Shown: positions 1 through 7,076, numbered from the stretch's first letter. The stretch is DNA of 7,194 nt from CAZBBC01 sp964489835 (GCA_964489835.1 CAZBBC010000199.1:1-7194), one strand, 5' to 3'. The notes: a model not told the origin generated them from the sequence alone. Program-made: numbers and translations.

Positions 1-178
1 AAGAAATAGAAAGAACACACCCCCCTCAATCCCCCCTTAATAGGGGGGAAGGATCTGATTCCCCCTTTCAAAGGGGGTTAGGGGGATGTTCGAACTTGAA
101 GAAATAGAAAGAACACACCCCCCTCAATCCCCCCTTGATAGGGGGGAAGGATCCGATTCCTCCTTTTAAAAGTGGGAA
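1..178. repeat. Tandem pair of a 98-nt unit with C-run/G-run hairpins
   Basis: The first 20 bases (AAGAAATAGAAAGAACACAC) recur exactly at 99-118, giving a 98-nt period. Copy 1 is 1-98; copy 2 starts at 99 and stays close to copy 1 until about 160, then decays. In copy 1, CCCCCCT (31-37) pairs with AGGGGGG (42-48) around a TAAT loop, and CCCCCTTT (61-68) pairs with AAAGGGGG (70-77). C-runs at 20-25 can also pair with the G-run at 81-85. In copy 2 the first stem is perfectly kept (129-135 with 140-146) and the only change there is in the loop (TGAT). The second stem has decayed. No reading frame is evident. This looks like a non-coding dispersed repeat; the exact family is not identified. The array may continue left of the window. 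Confidence 0.85.
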
Positions 179-249
179 TTTATTTATCGCCAATAATAAT
201 AAGTTAAATGGAAATCATATGAAAACTTTTTACACTACCACAAATAAAT

Positions 250-254
250 AGGAG
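250..254 (+). promoter_or_regulatory. Ribosome binding site AGGAG for the large lipoprotein gene
   Basis: AGGAG lies 8 nt before the ATG at 263, ideal Shine-Dalgarno spacing. It supports this start, which also gives a complete lipoprotein signal peptide. No convincing -35/-10 pair could be placed in the AT-rich stretch 179-249. Confidence 0.8.
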
Positions 255-262
255 ATGTTGTA

Positions 263-3200
263 ATGAAAAATCAATATCCGGTAGCAAAGAAAAAATTGTT
301 TTTCAATATCTTTGTCAGTGTATTATTAGTACTCCTTCTTTTCAGTTGTGGCACCGATGATAAAAAAGGATGGCTCACGTATCGGCATGATGGTTTTCGA
401 AGCGGGGTAACGGGTAATACATTGTCTGAAAATCTCTCTCCGCGGTGGGTTTTTAAACCGGCGCATGCACCGGTCACTGCCTGGCACACGCCTGGAGAAG
501 AATTGCCGCGCATGCACTCTGACCATACTTATCATGTTGTTGCCGCCCATGGGCTCACCTATTTTGGTTCGTCTGTTGATAATAAACTGTATGCATTAAA
601 TACTGCAACGGGTGAAGTGAAATGGACATTTTTTACCGATGGCCCGATTCGCTTTGCGCCATCCATCCGGGGAAATCGTATTTTCTTTGGGTCGGATGAT
701 GGCTATGTTTATTGTCTGAAAGCCAATAAAGGAGATTTTATTTGGAAATATCGTGCCGGTCCATCGGATAAAAAAGTCATTGGGAACGGACGAATGATTG
801 CGCTTTGGCCGGTAAGGACAAGCGTTCTGGTTGAAGATGATGTTGTTTATTTCGGTGCCGGTGTTTTTCCCTATGAAGGTACTTATATCTGTGCGTTAAA
901 CGCAAAAAGCGGAAAAGTTATCTGGAAAAATGATACTATCGGAGATAAAGCCCACGAACTGCAATTTGGTGGAATTTCTCCTCATGGTTATTTACTGGCT
1001 TCAAAAGATATATTGTATGTTCCTTCAGGCAGGTCTATGCCCGCCGCTTTTGACCGGAAAACCGGGAAATTTCTTTATACGTTAATTCCCGGCAGCAAAG
1101 CAGGCGGCACCTGGGGGCTTATCGATGATGAATTGTTGATTGCCGGTGTTGAAAGATCCGGAACGCCGGTAAAAATTGCCTATGAAATTTCGACCGGATA
1201 CCGACAAGGGGATGCATTCGCCTCTTTCAATGGTATTGATATGGTCGCAAATTCAAATATTTCATATGTCTTAACCGAGAATGGAATCCACGCCATCGAC
1301 CGTGAAAAATACCCGGTACTGGAAATTCAGATCGATTCTATACTAACCGAGTTAAATAATACCTATGGTGCTTTGAGAAAGATTAATCGAAGCAGTCTTG
1401 AAAAAAAGAAAAATGTCAATGAAGAATTTGATAATTTAGTCAATAAAATTGAAGCGCTAAAAAATGAAAAAGAAGGGTTACAAAAATCGGCAACAAAGTG
1501 GCAGTATAATAAGACCGGGCTTAACACCATTGTGTTAACGAATAATCAAGTAGTGGCAGGTGGTGAAGGTGTTGTTGTTATTATGGACGCAAAAAATGGC
1601 CGGGAAACCGGGAAGTTTGAAATTGAGGGTACGGCCCTGGGACTTGCTGTTTCCGACGGATCTCTGCTTGTTACCAATGAAAAAGGAAATATCTATTGTT
1701 TTGCTGAAGGAAAAAAATCAACGACGGAAATCATCGAAGCAATGCCTATAACTTCCCCTTTTGAGAAAGATGAATGGACCGCTGTTTATGCAGAGGCCGC
1801 TGATCAAATTTTAAAAGAGACCGGTGTTAAAAAAGGGTATTGTCTGGTACTTAACAGTGGAATTGGCAGGCTGGCATTTGAACTCGCCCAAAAAAGCGAA
1901 TTAAAAATTATTGGGATTGAAAATGATCCGGATAAAGTAAAACGCGCCAAAGAAAATATAGATAAAGCCGGTTTATATGGTTCCAGGATTGCCATAGAAA
2001 ATTGGGATCTGGAAACCCTGCCTGATTATTTTGCCAACCTGATAGTTTCCGATGATATTTTATTGTCAGGGAAAATGGCTATTGATGCCAAAGAAGTATA
2101 CCGGGTGTTAAAACCATTCGGCGGTGTTGCCTGTTTTGGACAGCCAGGTAACACAAACGGAGAATCCGAGGTGCTGGATGCAGAATCTTTGTCCCAATGG
2201 ATGCAGGAAGTTGGCGGACTTAAGCCTGAATTATCACGTGATCAAGGGCTCTGGGTGAAAGTAAAACGAGGAAAATTAGAAGGTGCCGGCGGATGGACAC
2301 ATCAATATTCAAATCCGGCAAATACCGTATGTTCGGATGATAAATTAGTAAACTATCCTTTTGGGGTGTTATGGTTTGGTGAACCGGGACCGGAAAAGAT
2401 GGTTGAGCGCCATGCAAAAGCCGCCGCTCCGGTGGCAAATAATGGCAGGCTTTTTGTGCAAGGTGAAAATGTTATTATGGCCTATGATTCGTATAATGGT
2501 AGTAAACTGTGGGAAAGAGAAATACAAGGCGCTAACCGGGTTCGGGCCGATGTTGATGGGGGAAACCTGGCGCTTTCGGATGAAGGACTTTTTGTTGCCG
2601 CCGGGGATAAATGTTTTCGTCTGGATGTGGGAACAGGAGAAACGTTAAACACCTATAAGATCCCGGTCTTCCCGGGAGGAAAACCACATCGTTGGGGATA
2701 CATTGCCTGTTCCGACGGGATGATATATGGTTCGGCAGCGATGCCCTTTAATCAGGAATATAATCAAATGTGGCAGAAGATTGTCAATTTGGAATCTGAA
2801 TCAGAAAAGGATCAAACACCTATTTCGTCGTATTTTTCATCACAATTCCCTTCAACAGATAAGGCGCGTACTGAATTCCAGCGGGCCGGAATTAAATGGC
2901 ATTTTATTGCCGATTTTCCAGCCTGGAGCGGAGGGATTGTCACTCAGGAGCCGGCAACCGACAATTTGATGTTCAGCGAGGCCATATTTGCGATGGATAT
3001 CAAAACCGGCAAGACAAAATGGGTGCACCGGGGAAATAAAATTGCCCATATCACCATTTCTATGGCTGACGGGAATTTATATTTCGCTGATAATGCGCTG
3101 ACAAAATCGGAAAAAGTGCAGGGAATCAATGATCGCCGACAGTATTTTAAAAAGGGTATCTGGAAAGATTACAAGGTGCCAATAAAAGATAAAGATACAG

Positions 3201-5290
3201 ATGTCCGTTTAGTGACTGCCCTTGATGCAGAAACAGGCAAGACAAAATGGAAACGACCGATAGATCTATCCGGCTGCGGGGGGGATGCGGTGGCATCCGC
3301 CTTCAAAAACAACACCTTACTTTTCTTTGGCAGTTTTGGTTTGCATGATAAGTGGCGATTTCCTGCGGATGAATTGAGATGGCACAGGATTACCGCCGTA
3401 TCTTCTGTCAATGGAGAGATGCTCTGGTCTCGTCCGCTGAATTATATGGTTCGCCCGGTCATTATTGATGATATGATTATTGTGGAGCCACGGGCTTGCG
3501 ATCTTCGGACCGGAAAAATAAAAACACGCGTTCATCCGATCACAGGTAAAACAGTTCCATGGGAATACTATCGTCCCGGCCATACCTGTGCGGTTACCTC
3601 AGCCAGTTCCAGCTGTCTTTTTTATCGCTCCTACAATACCGCATTTTACGATCTTGCGGCTGACAGGGGGATCACCTATTTTGGCGCTATTCGTCCGGGA
3701 TGCTGGATAAATATGATTCCCGCTAATGGTTTACTGCTTGTCCCCGAAGCAAGTGCCGGTTGTACCTGCTCCTTCCCATTGCGGACAACCGTCGTTTTAA
3801 AACCGGAACAGAAAACGGAGGCAAGCGACTGGAGTGTTTTTATCAGCCAGGGGCCAATCACACCGGTTAAACGTCTCGGTATAAATTTGGGCGCGCCGGG
3901 TGACAAAAAAGATGAAAACGGTAATCTGTGGTTCGGGTATCCCCGGCCTAAAACGGAATATGGTATTAAATTCAATCTTCATGAAACGGTTGATGAGCAT
4001 ATGGGATATTTTAATTATGATGCCAGAGGTGTGCAAATCAAAGAAACAGATTCTCCGTGGCTTTATACGTCCGGCTGTGTCGGTTTCTCAAACTGCAAAA
4101 TTTCTCTACTGGATGATGCCTGGAGTGTAAAGCCGGGTATTTACACGGTCCGTCTGGGTTTCTTTGCCCCTACGGGGGATCGTGTTTTTGATATTAGTCT
4201 GCAGGATAATACCGTATTGGAAAATTTTAATTTAACAGAGGAGATGGGCGCAAATAAGCAGGTGGTTATTAAAGAGTTTAATCATATAAGCGTTAATAAT
4301 GATCTGACAATCGCATTGATTGCTAAACATTCAGTTCCGGAAGCAGATGAGGCGCCGGTTATTAACTTTATTGAGATTATCCGTGAGGATATTCCCACAC
4401 CGGCAGAAACAGGATCGGCACAAGCATTTTTGAACAAAAACGAAATTAACCAATATCTTCAAACAGCAAATAACGAACAGGCCAATAAGAATTATGAAAC
4501 AGCATTGGATCTATATCACACCGTTTTTGAGGCAACATCTTCTCGAAAAATAAAAGAGAAAGCATTAGATGGAATGGCCGCGATCGGAAGTGCCAAGTCT
4601 TTACCTATCATTGAAAAATATCTCCGTTACTCGTCACCCATTCTGTGGGATTATAACGAACCCAGCCCGGCGTTTATCGATCATGCGGTCAATGTTTATG
4701 TCTCTGTTGCTAATAATTTAGCGCCAACCAATGTAGAAAAAGCAAAAAAAATGTTACAGCATGCGGCACAAATGGCAACAGATTTAGAATTGCAGGATAA
4801 AATTCTGGCCAGTCTTTTGAATGTAGGTGTTGAAATGGAGACAGGACCTGCAATGGCAGTAGACCTCGCACCCGGAATTACCTACGATTATTTTGAGGGA
4901 TATTTTACTTCTGTTTCCAACCTGGATGATGCAACACCGACAAGTTCCGGTATTATAAATAGTATTACCCTGGAACCCCGTACAGAAGAAGCTGAATTCG
5001 GATATATCTACAACGGATATATATCGATTCCGAAGGATGGTATCTATACGTTTTATATCGAATCCAATGACGGGAGCAAACTTTATATTAACGGCAAAGA
5101 ATTAATCAATAATGACGGTGGCCACGGTGCCAAAGAAGAATCAGGGAAAATAGCCCTGCGGGCCGGCAAGTATCCTCTTGCGGTAAAATATTTTCAAATG
5201 GGCGGGGGAAAAATGTTGAGGGTCAGCTGGGAAGGATCCGGATTTAAGAAAACAGAAATCCCGGCGGATGTTCTATTTCATAAGAGCTAA
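263..5290 (+). CDS. Giant lipoprotein: PQQ-like propeller, methyltransferase-like domain, second propeller, malectin-like and PA14 domains
   Basis: Predicted surface or periplasmic lipoprotein of 1675 residues. Residues 1-29 are a lysine-rich, hydrophobic signal ending in LLFSC, with Cys29 as the lipidation site. Residues 36-345 and 420-480 form a PQQ-like propeller; blade motifs include YALNTATGEVKW, YCLKANKGDFIW and CALNAKSGKVIW. A charged coiled-coil-like insert (352-410) interrupts it. Residues 505-668 resemble a class I SAM methyltransferase: motif I variant LNSGIGRLA (530-538), Glu553 after strand 2, Trp581-Asp582, and EVYRVLKPFGG. A second propeller spans about 675-1185 and ends in a cysteine-rich part (RPGCW, GCTCS). 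Residues 1190-1375 look malectin-like (YTVRLGFFAPTGDRVFD). Residues 1383-1525 are helical and TPR-like. Residues 1535-1675 are a PA14 domain (SNDGSKLYING, NNDGGHG, IPADVL). The domain order matches planctomycete-type proteins I recall. Enzyme activity and ligand are unknown. No PQQ dehydrogenase vicinal-cysteine pair is seen, so PQQ binding is not implied. Confidence 0.9.
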   Translation: MKNQYPVAKKKLFFNIFVSVLLVLLLFSCGTDDKKGWLTYRHDGFRSGVTGNTLSENLSPRWVFKPAHAPVTAWHTPGEELPRMHSDHTYHVVAAHGLTYFGSSVDNKLYALNTATGEVKWTFFTDGPIRFAPSIRGNRIFFGSDDGYVYCLKANKGDFIWKYRAGPSDKKVIGNGRMIALWPVRTSVLVEDDVVYFGAGVFPYEGTYICALNAKSGKVIWKNDTIGDKAHELQFGGISPHGYLLASKDILYVPSGRSMPAAFDRKTGKFLYTLIPGSKAGGTWGLIDDELLIAGVERSGTPVKIAYEISTGYRQGDAFASFNGIDMVANSNISYVLTENGIHAIDREKYPVLEIQIDSILTELNNTYGALRKINRSSLEKKKNVNEEFDNLVNKIEALKNEKEGLQKSATKWQYNKTGLNTIVLTNNQVVAGGEGVVVIMDAKNGRETGKFEIEGTALGLAVSDGSLLVTNEKGNIYCFAEGKKSTTEIIEAMPITSPFEKDEWTAVYAEAADQILKETGVKKGYCLVLNSGIGRLAFELAQKSELKIIGIENDPDKVKRAKENIDKAGLYGSRIAIENWDLETLPDYFANLIVSDDILLSGKMAIDAKEVYRVLKPFGGVACFGQPGNTNGESEVLDAESLSQWMQEVGGLKPELSRDQGLWVKVKRGKLEGAGGWTHQYSNPANTVCSDDKLVNYPFGVLWFGEPGPEKMVERHAKAAAPVANNGRLFVQGENVIMAYDSYNGSKLWEREIQGANRVRADVDGGNLALSDEGLFVAAGDKCFRLDVGTGETLNTYKIPVFPGGKPHRWGYIACSDGMIYGSAAMPFNQEYNQMWQKIVNLESESEKDQTPISSYFSSQFPSTDKARTEFQRAGIKWHFIADFPAWSGGIVTQEPATDNLMFSEAIFAMDIKTGKTKWVHRGNKIAHITISMADGNLYFADNALTKSEKVQGINDRRQYFKKGIWKDYKVPIKDKDTDVRLVTALDAETGKTKWKRPIDLSGCGGDAVASAFKNNTLLFFGSFGLHDKWRFPADELRWHRITAVSSVNGEMLWSRPLNYMVRPVIIDDMIIVEPRACDLRTGKIKTRVHPITGKTVPWEYYRPGHTCAVTSASSSCLFYRSYNTAFYDLAADRGITYFGAIRPGCWINMIPANGLLLVPEASAGCTCSFPLRTTVVLKPEQKTEASDWSVFISQGPITPVKRLGINLGAPGDKKDENGNLWFGYPRPKTEYGIKFNLHETVDEHMGYFNYDARGVQIKETDSPWLYTSGCVGFSNCKISLLDDAWSVKPGIYTVRLGFFAPTGDRVFDISLQDNTVLENFNLTEEMGANKQVVIKEFNHISVNNDLTIALIAKHSVPEADEAPVINFIEIIREDIPTPAETGSAQAFLNKNEINQYLQTANNEQANKNYETALDLYHTVFEATSSRKIKEKALDGMAAIGSAKSLPIIEKYLRYSSPILWDYNEPSPAFIDHAVNVYVSVANNLAPTNVEKAKKMLQHAAQMATDLELQDKILASLLNVGVEMETGPAMAVDLAPGITYDYFEGYFTSVSNLDDATPTSSGIINSITLEPRTEEAEFGYIYNGYISIPKDGIYTFYIESNDGSKLYINGKELINNDGGHGAKEESGKIALRAGKYPLAVKYFQMGGGKMLRVSWEGSGFKKTEIPADVLFHKS

Positions 5291-5302
5291 TATATAAATA
5301 AT

Positions 5303-5385
5303 TTTAACCATGAAGTACACGAAGTTCACGAAGTTTTTTATATATTATTATAATCTTCGTGGGCTTTGTGCGCTTCGTGGTTAAA
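5303..5385. repeat. 31-bp imperfect inverted repeat of TTCGTGGTTAA type, forming a long hairpin
   Basis: The left arm 5303-5333 (starting TTTAACCATGAAG) is complementary to the right arm 5355-5385 (ending CTTCGTGGTTAAA), with a 21-nt all-AT loop at 5334-5354. As a plus-strand RNA, 25 of 31 positions are Watson-Crick pairs, 5 are G-U wobbles and only 5317/5371 (A-C) fails. It begins 12 nt after the stop of the lipoprotein gene, so it may form the 3' end of that transcript and protect it or attenuate read-through. There is no T-run directly after the right arm, so it is not a standard intrinsic terminator. Each arm has internal near-repeats of ACGAAG/CTTCGTG. This resembles a dispersed palindromic repeat seen in several environmental lineages. 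Confidence 0.85.
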
Positions 5386-5417
5386 TAAATGTTGACTTTT
5401 TTTGTGACCGGCACCTG

Positions 5418-5442
5418 TCCTGAAGACCGATAGGTCGAAGGA
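5418..5442. repeat. Small hairpin resembling the TCCTGA...TCGAAGGA dispersed repeat
   Basis: GACC (5425-5428) pairs with GGTC (5433-5436) around GATA. Outside an internal loop, TCCT (5418-5421) pairs with AGGA (5439-5442). The ends TCCTGA and GTCGAAGGA match the outer parts of a common short palindrome (TCCTTCGACAAGCTCAGGA and its complement) that I recall from many environmental genomes, with a changed centre. That match is from memory only. Confidence 0.45.
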
Positions 5443-5445
5443 TGC

Positions 5446-5470
5446 CTTCTTGGTGTCCTTTGTGGTTATT
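5446..5470. repeat. Degenerate extra half-copy of the TTCGTGGTTA repeat arm
   Basis: The stretch ending in CCTTTGTGGTTATT resembles the end of the hairpin's right arm at 5373-5387 (CTTCGTGGTTAAATA), sharing CTT-GTGGTTA with one transition. It suggests that a second element of the same type once lay here or that part of the element was duplicated. No matching left arm lies between the two. Confidence 0.5.
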
Positions 5471-5486
5471 TGTTAAACTACCTCAT

Positions 5487-5497
5487 AAGGTTAAGGG
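5487..5497 (+). promoter_or_regulatory. Ribosome binding region for the 400-residue exported protein
   Basis: AAGG (5487-5490) and AAGGG (5493-5497) precede two nearby in-frame ATGs. AAGG is 10 nt from the ATG at 5501. AAGGG is only 3 nt from 5501 but 9 nt from the ATG at 5507. The second ATG, giving MKVSVRL, may therefore be the true start; the difference is two residues. Confidence 0.55.
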
Positions 5498-5500
5498 AAA

Positions 5501-6703
5501 ATGTTTATGAAAGTATCGGTAAGACTTATTTTTTTATTTATATTCATAATGGTAATCCAATGGATTTTTCTCTCAACCGCATTCGCCTGTAAATATACGG
5601 TTCGTGATATTGGTTTTACCGATCTCGGTTCGACACCCTATCAACTCTATTTTTATGTGGATAATCATACGCCAGAAGAAATGATATCCGCCTTTCAGCG
5701 CATTGCCTATGCGGCCTTGTTAGATGCCAATATTGAAACGGCAACCATTCATATCGATCAGCCATCGCAACACCCGGCGATGAACTACTTCCGGTCTCAG
5801 AAGGGGGCATCGCTACCTATGGTTATCCTGGCAAATTCTTATGGGAATCATATGCTTCTTCCATTTTCTTACACCAATGAAAATTACAAAGAAGCGGTGT
5901 GGCAGATCATAGAAAATGTGGTGACCTCTCCGTTGCGCAAGAAAATAATTGATTTTGTGGCAAATACCTATGGGGCTGTTTTGTTGATTGAAGGCAAAAA
6001 TAAAGAGAAAAACAGACAGGCAAAGAGTGCTATTTCAACGGCGATTGAAGATATCACACAAGTATTGCAAATCATGCCAAAACCGATCAAAAAACCGCCG
6101 CAGATTGTGGTGATATCCCCACAGACATTTTTTCAGGAAAAAGTATTACTATGGAGTCTTGAGGTCATTGTGACAGAAACCGACGAACCACAAATTGTGA
6201 TTCTTTACGGAAGGGGGCGGCGAATCGGACCGGTTATCAAAGGCACAGACATCAGCAAAGAAAATCTATTCAGCTTACTGGCCATCATCGGGGCCGATTG
6301 TGAATGCGGGCTGGACAGATCGATCATGCTGGGCAGGATGATACCCTTGCGCTGGGAAAGGAAAATACAGTCGGATTTGGTAAAAAGTCTTGGCTTTGAT
6401 GTTGAAAATCCAATGGTGAAGTCGGAGATGAGCCAAATATTGTCCATGGCCCCGGCTTTACAGGGAAATAAGAATGCCCTCAATCCTTTGATGGCCTACC
6501 GGGAAGGGATTGTTAAGTTTGACAACATCCCCTCGGTTCCCACGGTGTCATCCGACCCGTTTAGGGCAGATGCGTTTTCAGAATCAGAAGCGGCTGGCAG
6601 TCCTCTCTTGCGTACAGGAATATTTTTAGGAGGGAGCATTATTGTGATCGTCCTGGTCATCGCTGGTATCATTTTTATCCGTACCAAACGAAGGAAAAGG
6701 TAG
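5501..6703 (+). CDS. Exported protein of unknown function with C-terminal membrane anchor
   Basis: This is a 400-residue protein I cannot assign to a named family, although its conserved-looking blocks resemble hypothetical proteins I recall from planctomycete-like genomes. Residues 1-29 are a Sec signal peptide ending in AFA before Cys30; signal peptidase I cleavage fits, while the AFAC sequence is a poor lipobox. Residues 31-140 (CKYTVRDIGF, YQLYFYVDN, then HPAMNYF and LPMVIL) have an alternating strand/helix pattern that could be thioredoxin-like, but no CxxC is present. Residues 150-315 hold LLIEGKN, LLWSLEV, LYGRGRRIGP (235-244) and GADCECGLDR (264-273). Residues 340-370 are a low-complexity linker. 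Residues 372-394 are a transmembrane helix followed by RTKRRKR, a stop-transfer signal that places the body outside the cytoplasm. The only cysteines are 30, 267 and 269, so the CxC could be a redox or metal site (inference). The start may be 5507. It lies 210 nt behind the lipoprotein gene in the same orientation. Confidence 0.85.
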   Translation: MFMKVSVRLIFLFIFIMVIQWIFLSTAFACKYTVRDIGFTDLGSTPYQLYFYVDNHTPEEMISAFQRIAYAALLDANIETATIHIDQPSQHPAMNYFRSQKGASLPMVILANSYGNHMLLPFSYTNENYKEAVWQIIENVVTSPLRKKIIDFVANTYGAVLLIEGKNKEKNRQAKSAISTAIEDITQVLQIMPKPIKKPPQIVVISPQTFFQEKVLLWSLEVIVTETDEPQIVILYGRGRRIGPVIKGTDISKENLFSLLAIIGADCECGLDRSIMLGRMIPLRWERKIQSDLVKSLGFDVENPMVKSEMSQILSMAPALQGNKNALNPLMAYREGIVKFDNIPSVPTVSSDPFRADAFSESEAAGSPLLRTGIFLGGSIIVIVLVIAGIIFIRTKRRKR

Positions 6704-6788
6704 CATACGTTTAAAGATATTTTACCTGAAAATCCCTATATGCATAATTTAATATTCAAAACCAAGTACTTATATTGAATCAAAAGAC

Positions 6789-6813
6789 ACACACGGTTAA
6801 AACAACCGCGTGT
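6789..6813 (+). terminator. Possible weak hairpin terminator after the exported-protein gene
   Basis: ACACACGGTT (6789-6798) pairs with AACCGCGTGT (6804-6813) around AAAAC: nine pairs and one A-C mismatch. It lies 85 nt after the stop at 6703. The following bases are ATATAGAAATTC rather than a T-run, so this is a weak candidate and could be only a transcript-end stem-loop. Confidence 0.3.
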
Positions 6814-6967
6814 ATATAGAAATTCATCCGTATTCTAACTGGCGAAAACACTTGATATTATTGTGTTCGTAAGATCCGGAGAATTTATCATGATTATATA
6901 GCTTTCTTCGATGTAGCAATTAAGTGGCAATCTGAAAATATGTCAGACCAATAATCTATGAGGCTGA

Positions 6968-6990
6968 CGGTTTTACAAACCGCGGTTTTT
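6968..6990 (+). terminator. Possible terminator: short stem followed by a T-run
   Basis: CGGTTT (6968-6973) pairs with AAACCG (6977-6982) around TAC, and CGGTTTTT follows, ending in five Ts. The right arm also forms a perfect 12-nt palindrome, AAACCGCGGTTT (6977-6988), so two alternative foldings are possible. The stem is short and 265 nt from the nearest plus-strand gene, so the role is uncertain. Confidence 0.25.
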
Positions 6991-7076
6991 AAATCTTGAG
7001 AACAGAAATACATTTCCTGAACACTGCTCACAATGCCATCTATACCAACGTTTACGCGTGCATACATCAACAACTT

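Larger units (their letters stand above)
6704..7076. other. Intergenic region without a convincing gene
   Basis: This is 373 AT-rich bases with no plus-strand frame of gene length. It contains weak hairpins at 6789-6813 and 6968-6990, and a loose one pairing CGAAAACAC (6843-6851) with GTGTTCG (6863-6869). A GGAG followed by ATG at 6890 leads only to a three-codon frame. A minus-strand frame without an identified start is open from the window end down to a stop at 6973-6975; it reads arginine- and serine-rich and is more likely a shadow. Confidence 0.6.

Noticed and set aside
20..146. CRISPR array suggested by the regular C/G-rich repeats
   Set aside because: There are only two copies of a 98-nt unit with no short repeat-spacer alternation, and the copies are similar across their whole compared length.
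219..251. Ten-codon frame starting ATG AAA ACT just before the lipoprotein gene, ending in TAG at the ribosome binding site
   Set aside because: It has no ribosome binding site of its own and no leader-peptide signature such as repeated regulatory codons or an attenuator hairpin.
263..513. Minus-strand frames of 60-100 codons opposite the large gene, here and at many places up to 5290
   Set aside because: They lie wholly inside a strongly supported coding frame on the other strand, lack domain-like composition and are shadow frames.
3008..3250. Identical 15-mer GGCAAGACAAAATGG at 3008-3022 and 3236-3250
   Set aside because: Both encode the GKTKW part of propeller blade motifs in the same frame; repeat-protein similarity explains it, and the flanks diverge.
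5392..5397. TTGACT as a -35 box upstream of the exported-protein gene
   Set aside because: No acceptable -10 sequence occurs 15-19 nt downstream; that interval is GC-rich (around GGCACCTG).
6876..6901. GGAG followed by ATG at 6890, resembling a gene start
   Set aside because: The frame stops after three codons.
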